From Chlorohelix sp037138995 (GTDB taxonomy: Bacteria; Chloroflexota; Chloroflexia; Chloroheliales; Chloroheliaceae): DNA of 64,000 bases. The notes below the pieces were generated by a model. That model worked only from the letters and a program-made list of their open reading frames with translations. It was not told the origin of the DNA and did no database searches. The translations under genes and the position numbers were made by a program. Below are positions 1 through 7,555 of the stretch, piece by piece (the first letter of the stretch is position 1; the number at the start of each line of letters is the position of its first letter). The DNA is taken from NCBI RefSeq assembly GCF_037138995.1, contig NZ_JBAXHI010000016.1, forward strand, positions 1-64,000, read 5' to 3'.

Positions 1-17
1 GTTTCGAGGGCTTGGAT

Positions 18-46
18 AATATACCACTCCTCCTCCTCATTGTCAA
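18..46 (-). promoter_or_regulatory. Consensus promoter reading off the left edge
   Basis: On the minus strand there is TTGACA (41-46), a 17-bp spacer and TATATT (18-23). It points leftwards, so it should drive a gene that begins outside this window. No coding region is visible between it and the edge. Confidence 0.6.
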
Positions 47-196
47 GCCTTTTCAAAGTCATTTTTTTACACTTGCCCGAACTCAATAGATGGGCAACCC
101 GTAAAATTTCAGAAGTGGTAGCAAGCTCAAATTGTTAAACACTGAAACGCCCTGCATGAATCGGCGATATGGTTTTAAGACAAAAGAGTTTTAGCG

Positions 197-202
197 TATA
201 AT
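197..202 (+). promoter_or_regulatory. Possible -10 box of the acyl-CoA dehydrogenase gene
   Basis: A perfect TATAAT lies about 85 bp before the acyl-CoA dehydrogenase start. The matching -35 is poor (TTAAGA with a 16-bp spacer), so this is only a candidate. The remaining sequence between positions 50 and 284 shows no gene. Confidence 0.3.
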
Positions 203-284
203 ATTTCCTGCTTCCCTTTTGAGTAAATTGATAAAAGTGTGAAATATAGTCCGGCTTGGGCTATTCTGCTATCAGGAGAATACT

Positions 285-1499
285 ATGGATTTTGGATTCA
301 GCCAAAAATCATTGGATTTGCAAGAACGCCTGAAAGTGTTCATGCTTAAATATGTGTATCCAAACGAAAAAATTCATCATGAACAAATTAAAGCTTCTGG
401 AAATCCGCATCACCACGCTGAAATTGTTGATGTATTAAAGGAGAAGGCAAAAGAAGAAGGGCTGTGGAATCTCTTTTTGCCTGATACCACTTATGGCGCG
501 GGTTTAACTAATCTCGAATATGCGCCGTTGGCAGAGATTATGGGTCGCGTTTTATGGGCTTCCGAAGTTTTTAACTGTTCCGCGCCCGATACCGGAAATA
601 TGGAAATTCTGGCACAGTTTGGCAATGAAGAACAAAAAGAAACTTGGCTTAAACCTCTGCTAGAAGGTAAAATCCGTTCTTCTTTTTCAATGACCGAACC
701 GGATGTTGCCAGTTCAGATGCAACCAATATCCAGATGTACATCCGGCGTGAGGGGGATGAATACGTATTGAACGGGCGCAAATGGTTTATTTCTGGGGCA
801 GCCCGTGAACGCTGCAAATTACTCATTACAATGGGGAAAACTGACCCACTAAACCCTGAAAAACATCGCCAACAAAGCATGGTAATCGTTCCCGTGAATA
901 CTCCGGGTGTCACCATCAAGCGAGCTATTCCGGTTTTTGGGAATGTTGGGAACGAAGGTCATTGCGAAATAATTTATGAAGATGCGCGTGTATCTATAAC
1001 AAATGTATTGGGCGAAGAAGGGGGCGGTTTTGCAATAGCACAGGCGCGACTTGGTCCCGGTCGTATTCATCATTGTATGCGTTCAATAGGGGCAGCGCAA
1101 CGCGCCCTTGAGATGATGTGCCAACGCGCTACTCGTCGGGTAGCTTTCGGTAAGGCTTTGGCAGAACAGGGCGTGGTGCAAGATTGGATTGCACAATCGC
1201 GAGTAGAAATTGAGACGGCACGCCTCCTGACCCTCAAGACTGCTTGGATGATGGATACGGTCGGGAAAAAAGCGGCGCAGGACGAAATTGCTATGATTAA
1301 AATCATCGCGCCAGAAGTACATACCACCGTTTTGAATCGTGCCATTCAGCTTTTTGGCGCGGCGGGCGTGAGCGATGATTTCCCCTTAGCTGAACAGTGG
1401 GTTTATGGGCGAACCTTGCACCTCGCAGATGGTCCCGATGAAGTGCATAAACGCTCTCTTGCGCGTTCCTGCTTGCGTCATTGGGGTAACATTAAGTAA
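285..1499 (+). CDS. Acyl-CoA dehydrogenase family protein
   Basis: This 404-residue protein looks like a complete FAD-dependent acyl-CoA dehydrogenase, which would oxidise an acyl-CoA thioester to the 2-enoyl form and pass electrons to electron-transfer flavoprotein. The usual layout is visible: an N-terminal helical domain, a central beta domain with SMTEPDVASSD (about residues 134-144) and GRKWFISGA, and a C-terminal helical domain ending in YGRTLHLADGPDEVHKR, a pattern I associate with ACAD10/11-like members. The ATG follows an AGGAG-like site. The gene is alone, with no etf or thiolase genes beside it, so its substrate cannot be told from context. Confidence 0.88.
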   Translation: MDFGFSQKSLDLQERLKVFMLKYVYPNEKIHHEQIKASGNPHHHAEIVDVLKEKAKEEGLWNLFLPDTTYGAGLTNLEYAPLAEIMGRVLWASEVFNCSAPDTGNMEILAQFGNEEQKETWLKPLLEGKIRSSFSMTEPDVASSDATNIQMYIRREGDEYVLNGRKWFISGAARERCKLLITMGKTDPLNPEKHRQQSMVIVPVNTPGVTIKRAIPVFGNVGNEGHCEIIYEDARVSITNVLGEEGGGFAIAQARLGPGRIHHCMRSIGAAQRALEMMCQRATRRVAFGKALAEQGVVQDWIAQSRVEIETARLLTLKTAWMMDTVGKKAAQDEIAMIKIIAPEVHTTVLNRAIQLFGAAGVSDDFPLAEQWVYGRTLHLADGPDEVHKRSLARSCLRHWGNIK

Positions 1500-1516
1500 A
1501 AGTTAGTTGCAAAGGC

Positions 1517-1545
1517 TTGACGTAAACATTTTGCCCGTTTACAAT
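1517..1545 (+). promoter_or_regulatory. Promoter of the GNAT-TPR gene pair
   Basis: TTGACG (1517-1522), a 17-bp spacer and TACAAT (1540-1545) lie in the short gap after the acyl-CoA dehydrogenase gene. The predicted transcript would start near 1552, about 37 nt before the chosen GNAT start. Confidence 0.6.
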
Positions 1546-1588
1546 TTGTAGAAGTTTAGCCTTGTAGAAATAGCGCTTGAGGCTGTTT

Positions 1589-2302
1589 ATGGGTATTTTA
1601 TCGACGCTAAATCTATGGCGAAAAAAAAGAAGTAGTATAATTCTAGGGCAGCGAGGAATGGTATTAGATAATAGGGTTCTAGCCAGAGGACATAAAACAC
1701 TAGTACATCAGTTCATGCGAGAGGATGTGGATAAGTGGATGGCGTGGCCTATGCACCAAGACCCGCTATACGCATCAAGTTACCCGCGCACAATGAACCG
1801 TTTTGAACGGGATGACTGGTTTCAGGATCGTTCATCTCGCAACGATTATATGATGTTTGCGGCTGAAGATTTTCAGGGAAATCTGATTGGCTTGATTACC
1901 CTTCGCAATATTGAACGCAACCGTACCCATGCGGTGCTGGGCATCACCATTCGCCCCGAAATATTGGGCAGCGGCTTTGGCACCGATTGTCTATGGATAT
2001 TCCTGTATTACTATTTCGAGACGTTGCACTTTGATGCTTTGATTTTGGATGTGGCAGCATATAATTATCGCGCCCAAAGGGTTTACGAGAAGTGTGGCTT
2101 TGTTCGCACCGGGGAACACTGGGGTCATTATGATGACTACTCAGTTTTTTATAACGATTATTATAAAAATATCCGCAACTATTTTCGCCAGCGTGGCGCG
2201 TGGATTGAAACCCTCTACTATGATATGATTTTGCGTCGTTATGATTACCTACATCTCCGAAAGCAGGGTTACGATCCTACTCAGATAAGGACTCAGAAAT
2301 AG
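1589..2302 (+). CDS. GNAT-family N-acetyltransferase
   Basis: A protein of about 237 residues with the GNAT fold of the RimJ/RimL type, which transfers an acetyl group from acetyl-CoA to an amine. Visible markers are the beta strand and loop around ITIRPEILGSGFGTD, corresponding to the acetyl-CoA pyrophosphate loop, and the later YNYRAQRVYEKCGFVRTGE, typical of this subfamily. I chose ATG 1589 because TGAGG lies six bases upstream; a TTG at 1577 and an ATG at 1658 are alternatives. A Tyr- and Arg-rich C-terminal tail of about 45 residues follows the fold. The target molecule is unknown. The TPR gene begins 2 bp after its stop, so the two are probably cotranscribed. Confidence 0.82.
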   Translation: MGILSTLNLWRKKRSSIILGQRGMVLDNRVLARGHKTLVHQFMREDVDKWMAWPMHQDPLYASSYPRTMNRFERDDWFQDRSSRNDYMMFAAEDFQGNLIGLITLRNIERNRTHAVLGITIRPEILGSGFGTDCLWIFLYYYFETLHFDALILDVAAYNYRAQRVYEKCGFVRTGEHWGHYDDYSVFYNDYYKNIRNYFRQRGAWIETLYYDMILRRYDYLHLRKQGYDPTQIRTQK

Positions 2303-2304
2303 CA

Positions 2305-3228
2305 ATGAGTGATAAACAGGGAGTTTCTTCTAAATCTTCCCATCCACATTTCACCGATGAGATTATCTTCATAGAATTAAAACATGATGTGGCTAACCGG
2401 ATGGAGTTGCCCCAATTAGTACCGCTATTCCAAAAAGACTACGAAACCGAAATAACACACGGTCAATTGCCGCCTGCCGCAATTGCCGCCGCAATTGAAG
2501 CTCTCAAGCTGGTTAAACCTGCTCTAACGGAATATGATCGTTTCTTGGCACGTTATTATCTGTTGGAAGCCCATCGCTCTCTTGAGCAAAAGCCCCCCGA
2601 TGGCTATCAGGCGCAGCGTTATTTTCAGAAAGCTTTGGGTTTAGATGTAGGCGAGCCTTCGGCAGAAGCGGCTTTCTATCTCGGCAATATGCTTTCGGCG
2701 GTGGATACCCTTGAAGCGGAGCGCATGTACCGGCTATCGTTGGATATACAACCGGGAGTTGCGACAGTACATTATGAGCTTGGGTTACTATTAAGAGCTA
2801 GGCGCGATTTGCCTAACGCGCTTGGAGAATTTGAAAAGGCATTCCGGCTTGAGCCTGATAATGCTATCCTGCTAAATGAAGTGGCTGAAACCCAACTAAT
2901 GGCTGAAAATTATGAACAAGCCAGAGCCGCTTTTGCGCGTGCTGCCGAAATTGAACCGGAAAATTGGATATTCCCTGTTAAACTGGGTCTAGCTGAATAC
3001 CGCTTAGGTGAATATGCCTTTGCTATGACGCATCTTCGCGCCGGGCTGGATGAATCACCGGATGAATTATTAGATGGGGAGACTCAATCGCTTTATATTG
3101 ACGGGCTGTTCTGTCTTGGGCTGGCTTATCGCGCTACAGGCGATCCGGTTAGGGCGCGTAAGCTGTTTAAAGCGGTGCTGAATATTGCACCCGGCTTTGA
3201 ACCTGCGGTATTGGCATTGAACGGTTAG
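2305..3228 (+). CDS. TPR-repeat protein
   Basis: This 307-residue protein consists mainly of tetratricopeptide repeats, helix pairs that serve as protein-binding scaffolds. Repeat-like units with the A-x-x-x-F/Y-x-x-A-L pattern and trailing P run from about residue 95 to the end, for example around ALGEFEKAFRLEPDNA and ARAAFARAAEIEPENW. There is no signal peptide or membrane segment, so it is probably cytoplasmic. It follows the acetyltransferase with a 2-bp gap and converges with cobD across 24 bp. The partner cannot be deduced from sequence. Confidence 0.8.
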   Translation: MSDKQGVSSKSSHPHFTDEIIFIELKHDVANRMELPQLVPLFQKDYETEITHGQLPPAAIAAAIEALKLVKPALTEYDRFLARYYLLEAHRSLEQKPPDGYQAQRYFQKALGLDVGEPSAEAAFYLGNMLSAVDTLEAERMYRLSLDIQPGVATVHYELGLLLRARRDLPNALGEFEKAFRLEPDNAILLNEVAETQLMAENYEQARAAFARAAEIEPENWIFPVKLGLAEYRLGEYAFAMTHLRAGLDESPDELLDGETQSLYIDGLFCLGLAYRATGDPVRARKLFKAVLNIAPGFEPAVLALNG

Positions 3229-3252
3229 CTTTCAGGGGTTATAATTAATCTG

Positions 3253-4206
3253 TTAACTTAGCATAACAATAGTAAATATTGTGGCAACCATCGCAAAGAG
3301 TATCACCATTTCCATTGCTACAAAATAAAGCGCTGCCACCGTTTGATTAATGTTATGTAGCGTTACGGGCTTTTCCCCGTCACCTAGAGTATAATGCCCG
3401 CTTTTTTCAAGCTGCACTTTCATTGCGCCTGCTATTGCTGCCATTGTCCAACCCGCGTTAGGGCTGGCAGTTTTGTTATGGTCGCGTAGCGCAATTCTCC
3501 AAGCGTTTGCTCGGTTGCCCTTGTACCAGCGAGCATTGATTATCAACAGCAAAGCGGTGAGACGCGCCGGAAGGTAGTTTAGCAAGTCATCAAAACGGGC
3601 TGCGGCTTTGCCTAGATACTCGTATTTACCCCGATAACCTATCATCGAGTCGAAGGTGTTGGCGAGGCGATAAGCCAACGCGCCCGGCACACCAAACAAC
3701 GCAAAAAACATCAGGGGTGAAACAAAACTATCGGTGGTGTTTTCTGCCACCGATTCGATGGTTGCCGCAATAATTAGCGGTTCACTGAGTTGGGCGGTAT
3801 TTCGGCTAACCAAATCGCGCATCTCAAAACGCGCCTCCTCCAGCGTTTTTGCGCTCAGGATTTGCCTAATTTTCAAGCCGCTATCTCCAAGCATTTTTAA
3901 GCTGAAACAACTTTTTAGCAAGTAGGCTTCGAGAATTATAGCGGGAACGGGCAAGGCGGTTCGCAGCCAACTAAAGCCCCACCAACTTAAGGCAAATAAT
4001 CCCCCAATACTGATTAGTAACGTTGACAGACCGAAAATAAATTGAAGTGCCGGGTTCTTACTTGGCGCGATTCTTTCCCAAAGACTGACCAATTTGCCCA
4101 TTCCCACTACCGGATGAACCAGAGCAGGTGGCTCACCGATAGCAAGGTCGTAAGCTACCGCAATAAGCAAGGCTATCAAATATTCAAGCGGGAATGGGAA
4201 TAGCAT
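3253..4206 (-). CDS. cobD: Adenosylcobinamide-phosphate synthase CobD/CbiB
   Basis: CobD/CbiB is an integral membrane enzyme that attaches the aminopropanol (phosphate) arm to adenosylcobyric acid late in cobalamin synthesis. The 317-residue product has the family's N-terminal signature, DLAIGEPPALVHPVVGMG near residue 20, several hydrophobic segments, and the conserved AENTTDSFVSPLMFF and RLANTFDSMIGYR stretches in the middle. Length matches the family. It is the last gene of a tight minus-strand operon with plsC (3-bp gap). No other cobalamin genes are nearby, so it may serve salvage or be part of a scattered pathway. Confidence 0.92.
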   Translation of the reverse strand: MLFPFPLEYLIALLIAVAYDLAIGEPPALVHPVVGMGKLVSLWERIAPSKNPALQFIFGLSTLLISIGGLFALSWWGFSWLRTALPVPAIILEAYLLKSCFSLKMLGDSGLKIRQILSAKTLEEARFEMRDLVSRNTAQLSEPLIIAATIESVAENTTDSFVSPLMFFALFGVPGALAYRLANTFDSMIGYRGKYEYLGKAAARFDDLLNYLPARLTALLLIINARWYKGNRANAWRIALRDHNKTASPNAGWTMAAIAGAMKVQLEKSGHYTLGDGEKPVTLHNINQTVAALYFVAMEMVILFAMVATIFTIVMLS

Positions 4207-4209
4207 TGT

Positions 4210-4932
4210 TTAATCCGGAATCGGATGTTCCTTTTCTTCTTGCGTAAAGAGCTTTGTTAGGAATTTATGCAAAATCTTTGGTCCTTTAGGTAAGGGCGGA
4301 GGCGGGGTGAGCAGTGCCGCAATCGCTTTAGCGGCTGCTTCCGTTTGTTTGTTGGTTATATCCTTGCCGCCTTTTTCACCCGGTATCGGTACGCCGATAG
4401 TCATGCGGAGGTGTTTGCCAAGCCATAATTCTTTAGTGCCGCTAAAGGCAACCGGAACAATCGGTACCCCGCTCATGCCAGCGAACATACCCATACCTCT
4501 TTTCAACGGCAAAATACGTCCCGTTTCAATTGCGGAAACATCGCCTTCGGGGAAGATACCAAGCGCACCTCCGTCCTCTAGCGTTTCTCTAACCTTCTCG
4601 ATTAGTTCACGGCTCAAGCCTTTATCTCGGTCTATCGCGATTACGCCGCCCACCTTTTCGGTGAATATGCGCCGCCAACGCGGAAAATATACTTCCTCAC
4701 GGGCGGCAATAAAAAAGATACGCGGCTCTGAAGGGCAAAATGCCAGAATTAGAAAAGAATCAATCCAGCTAAGGTGATTTCCGGCAATTATATAGCCGCC
4801 CTCGCGGGGTAAGTTATGCCGCCCTTCCACCTTGATGCGGAACATCAGCCGAAAGAGTATTCGCCCGAAAAAGCGCAACGCCTTGAAAGGAAGGGAAGCT
4901 TTGTAGAACTTCCCATTATGAACCGCGCCCAT
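4210..4932 (-). CDS. plsC: 1-acyl-sn-glycerol-3-phosphate acyltransferase (PlsC-like)
   Basis: This 240-residue protein belongs to the PlsC family, which acylates lysophosphatidic acid to phosphatidic acid at the inner face of the membrane. The catalytic HX4D motif is present as NHLSWID (His53 and Asp58), followed by the FPEG acyl-acceptor motif near residue 128 and a VPIVPVAF block. The C terminus is proline-rich and charged. It lies between hom and cobD with gaps of 1 and 3 bp, so all three are one transcript. The grouping with homoserine dehydrogenase looks like operon convenience rather than a shared pathway. Acyl specificity is not evident. Confidence 0.88.
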   Translation of the reverse strand: MGAVHNGKFYKASLPFKALRFFGRILFRLMFRIKVEGRHNLPREGGYIIAGNHLSWIDSFLILAFCPSEPRIFFIAAREEVYFPRWRRIFTEKVGGVIAIDRDKGLSRELIEKVRETLEDGGALGIFPEGDVSAIETGRILPLKRGMGMFAGMSGVPIVPVAFSGTKELWLGKHLRMTIGVPIPGEKGGKDITNKQTEAAAKAIAALLTPPPPLPKGPKILHKFLTKLFTQEEKEHPIPD

Positions 4933-4933
4933 A

Positions 4934-6064
4934 TTATCTCCCGAAGCTAATAATATCCGCCAATACGCCGGAAGCAGTAACTTCTGGACCTGCGCCGCGC
5001 CCTTGAATTACCATCGGGTTTGGGTCATAGCGCCGGGTTTTGAAGACTACTATATTATCGGTGCCACGCAACCGCCCGATTTGCGAATCTTTGGGGACAC
5101 TCTGCAAACCTACCGTTAGCCCCTTGCCGCTCACATTGGCAATATAGCGCAGGGTTTCGCCCTTTTCGGCAGCTTTGGAGGCGAGTCCAGCATAGTATTC
5201 ATCTACTTCAGGTAAGCGTGCCATAAATTCTGGTACGCTCAAACTTGAGAGCGAATCAGGATATAACGCCTCTACGCTCACTTCACTTAACTCGATTCCC
5301 ATGCCGAGACTTCGCGCTAAGATAAGGGCTTTGCGAGCCACATCCACTCCACCCAAATCATCACGCGGGTCTGGTTCAGTGTAGCCCTGCGCTTTGGCAT
5401 CCGCTACAATTTCGCTATATTTACGCCCGTTTTCAAGTTCGGTAGCCAAATACCCAAGCGTTCCACTAAAACAACCCGATATTTCTTTGATTTGGTCAAA
5501 GCTATCTAGCAGCATACGTAAGGTGCTAACCACTGGTAACGCCGCTCCCGCCGTTGTTTCATATCTCAGCCGAGCCATACCCAAACCGGAAGCAGTCGCC
5601 ATCTGCCGAAAATCCTCGATAGGTCCGCAGAGAGGACGTTTATTAGCCAGTGCCGCATAATGTCCTTGCCGTAGCGCGGAGGTTAGAACTGGGGTCATGG
5701 CAGTAGCAGAAGCGCCGCTAGTATCCACTACCACCAGTTTGGCAGTGCTATCTTCGGTGCGTATCCGGTCGAGTTCGGTGGCAAGAATAGATAAGTCGGA
5801 GGGTTTTTGAACCGATCCGGTTTGTTCGGAAATCCTGTCGCCCACTTCCGGCTTTAGTCGCGCCCACAAATATTGCATATACTGTTGGTTTGTTGCCGAG
5901 TTAAAATCAATGTGGAGGGCGTGGGTACTATCCACAATCGCCCGGTATCGCAAGTTAATACCCAACCGCTCTTTGATTTCGGGGGAATATTGCACCACCA
6001 GACCGAATAGGGCGCGTCCCACGCCACCCATTCCGTATTGCACAATCTCATAGAATTTAGACAT
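4934..6064 (-). CDS. hom: Homoserine dehydrogenase
   Basis: The enzyme reduces aspartate semialdehyde to homoserine with NAD(P)H, the branch point to threonine and methionine. The N terminus has the Rossmann motif GMGGVGRAL (residues 11-19). NKRPL (Lys142), the ETTAGAALPV block, the GCFSGTLGYLATE substrate region and EPDPRDDLGGVDVARK, which carries the conserved catalytic Asp and Lys, all follow in the expected order. At 376 residues it lacks a C-terminal ACT domain, so feedback control by threonine through that domain is not expected. It heads the hom-plsC-cobD operon; AGGAAAG precedes its ATG. The IS element ends only about 90 bp upstream. Confidence 0.9.
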   Translation of the reverse strand: MSKFYEIVQYGMGGVGRALFGLVVQYSPEIKERLGINLRYRAIVDSTHALHIDFNSATNQQYMQYLWARLKPEVGDRISEQTGSVQKPSDLSILATELDRIRTEDSTAKLVVVDTSGASATAMTPVLTSALRQGHYAALANKRPLCGPIEDFRQMATASGLGMARLRYETTAGAALPVVSTLRMLLDSFDQIKEISGCFSGTLGYLATELENGRKYSEIVADAKAQGYTEPDPRDDLGGVDVARKALILARSLGMGIELSEVSVEALYPDSLSSLSVPEFMARLPEVDEYYAGLASKAAEKGETLRYIANVSGKGLTVGLQSVPKDSQIGRLRGTDNIVVFKTRRYDPNPMVIQGRGAGPEVTASGVLADIISFGR

Positions 6065-6154
6065 TTTTGCTTTCCTAACCTATGTTTCAAAGACGCTATT
6101 TATTTTTTACTTCTTGGACTATTGTTATATTTTATCTCGACTAATGCAAACAAA

Positions 6155-6300
6155 GTGACTACTCCACTCGCCCTAAAGGGCGGGGGGCATCTAGGGGCGA
6201 ACCCACGCTGTGTAGTCCCACAGCTTTGATATTTAAGGCAGCATTGAGATCGCGGTCTATATGCAGACTACAACTAGGACACTCGAATATTCTATCGGCA
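6155..6300 (-). ncRNA. Candidate omega/guide RNA of the TnpB element
   Basis: In characterised TnpB systems the guide-RNA scaffold comes from the 3' end of tnpB and the right end, and the flanking DNA acts as guide. Here the right-end hairpin lies inside the last codons of tnpB and the stop codon TAG is within GAGTAGTCAC, so the scaffold would overlap the coding sequence. The guide would be the roughly 20 bases just below 6155. The 5' boundary given is arbitrary. Confidence 0.35.
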
Positions 6301-7313
6301 AAGGGAAGTTTTTCTTTCCCCGTTCTTCTGTAGCCACAGTCCGAGCAAGTCTGGCTGGTATAGGCAGGGTTTACAGCAATGAAAGTGTAGCCAGCTTCTT
6401 CCGCTTTACTACGCAACATACTGAAAAATTCCGACCATGCCGCATCACTAATGCTTTTGGCAAGCCTACGGTTTTTGACCATTCTATTCACGGTCAAATC
6501 TTCCACAAAAATCCTGCCATATTTATTTACGATTTTACGGCTGTGCTGGTGGCTAAAATCCTGACGTTTCCAGCCTAGCCGTTCGTGAGTTCTGGCAACT
6601 GCCTTGCGCCTAAACCTACGCTCCGGCGTGCCTTTGGTTTCTTTAGCCAACTTTCGTTGGACTTTAGCAAGGGCTTTTTCCTCCTTGAGAAAGAAGCGAG
6701 GGTTCTCAACCACAGTACCATCGCTGAGAGTAGCAAAGGTGTTAAGCCCAACGTCTATACCTACAGCGTTATCGAGTTTGGTCAAGCGTTTAGGCTCAAG
6801 CTCACAAGCAAAAGAGACAAACCATTTTCCAGTGGAAGTGCGACTGATAGTAGCGGTTTTGGGAGTACCTTCAAGCGGTCTGTGCAAAATGATATTGATA
6901 TGCCCGATTTTGGAGACTACCAGATTCTTATTGTTTTGTACAGAACAACCGCCATTACTGACTTGAGGAAAGGTAATGCTGTCATAGCTGCCATAGCTTT
7001 TGAAGCGGGGGTAGCCGGGTTCTTCACCGGATTTTACCCTACGAAAGAAGGCTTTGAAAGCAAGGTCAACGCGAACTGCCACGTTTTGAAGGACTTGGCT
7101 GTGAACATTGGCAAGTTCGGGCTTTTCTTTCTTAAGAGGCGGGATAGAAACAGCTTGGGCGTGGTAAGTAACGCTGCGCTTTTCTTGTTCCCAAAAGTCT
7201 TTACGCTGAGCAAGGAAATGATTGTAAAGCCAGCGACAGGCTTCAAGTTGCTGGTTAAGCAAGTTAGTTTGCTTGCGAGTAGGGTATATCCTGTATTTAT
7301 AATTCTTAAGCAT
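6159..7313 (-). CDS. tnpB: TnpB, RNA-guided RuvC-like nuclease of IS605-type element
   Basis: TnpB proteins are compact RNA-guided DNA nucleases, ancestral to Cas12, that promote retention of their element. This 384-residue copy is intact. The N-terminal region has the typical YKYRIYPT and LEACRWLYNHFL. The three RuvC acidic residues are visible: Asp187 in GIDVG, Glu271 in VEDL and Asp355 in DRDLNAA. A four-cysteine zinc finger (Cys323, Cys326, Cys345, Cys348) lies between the last two. The start is the ATG at 7313, directly below a TTGACA-17-CATAAT promoter and without a Shine-Dalgarno site, so the message may be leaderless. No tnpA is adjacent. Activity is plausible but unproven. Confidence 0.93.
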   Translation of the reverse strand: MLKNYKYRIYPTRKQTNLLNQQLEACRWLYNHFLAQRKDFWEQEKRSVTYHAQAVSIPPLKKEKPELANVHSQVLQNVAVRVDLAFKAFFRRVKSGEEPGYPRFKSYGSYDSITFPQVSNGGCSVQNNKNLVVSKIGHINIILHRPLEGTPKTATISRTSTGKWFVSFACELEPKRLTKLDNAVGIDVGLNTFATLSDGTVVENPRFFLKEEKALAKVQRKLAKETKGTPERRFRRKAVARTHERLGWKRQDFSHQHSRKIVNKYGRIFVEDLTVNRMVKNRRLAKSISDAAWSEFFSMLRSKAEEAGYTFIAVNPAYTSQTCSDCGYRRTGKEKLPFADRIFECPSCSLHIDRDLNAALNIKAVGLHSVGSPLDAPRPLGRVE

Positions 7314-7319
7314 ATATAT

Positions 7320-7348
7320 ATTATGGCTTAATGTGATAGCAATGTCAA
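7320..7348 (-). promoter_or_regulatory. Promoter of tnpB, possibly giving a leaderless mRNA
   Basis: TTGACA (7343-7348), a 17-bp spacer and CATAAT (7320-7325) end only six bases before the tnpB ATG. Transcription would begin at or next to the start codon, and there is no ribosome-binding site in between. Confidence 0.55.
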
Positions 7349-7555
7349 ACGATTGTGCAATTATACAGGGTGAATAGATGCCCTCTCTAATGACCTTACA
7401 GTGAGCCTGACATTATTTTAATTTGTGAGAAGTCTGCGCTAAACGCATTTTCCCTGCCGATTCATGATAAAATACCGCAAGCGCAAAAAAGCCTAAGCGC
7501 AAAAAGTGTCTAACCATCCGACAAGCAGACTACTTTTTAGCGAAAGATGTAATCC

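Larger units (their letters stand above)
6155..7348 (-). mobile_element. IS200/IS605-family element with tnpB only
   Basis: The element consists of a complete tnpB and its flanks; no tnpA (Y1 transposase) is present. The proposed right end is around 6155, where a perfect stem (CGCCC-TTTA-GGGCG) and GAGTGGAGTAGTCAC resemble right ends I recall from IS605/IS1341-type elements. The left end is not resolved and the upper coordinate is only the promoter boundary. It could be mobilised in trans by a Y1 transposase elsewhere. It sits between hom and smc and may have displaced the hom upstream region. Confidence 0.6.

Noticed and set aside
6585..7331. 248-codon frame antisense to tnpB
   Set aside because: It mirrors the TnpB reading frame and has no family resemblance, while TnpB itself is intact.
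7479..7505. Two copies of AAGCGCAAAAA upstream of smc as a CRISPR or iteron start
   Set aside because: Only two short copies 16 bp apart, with no further repeats or associated genes.
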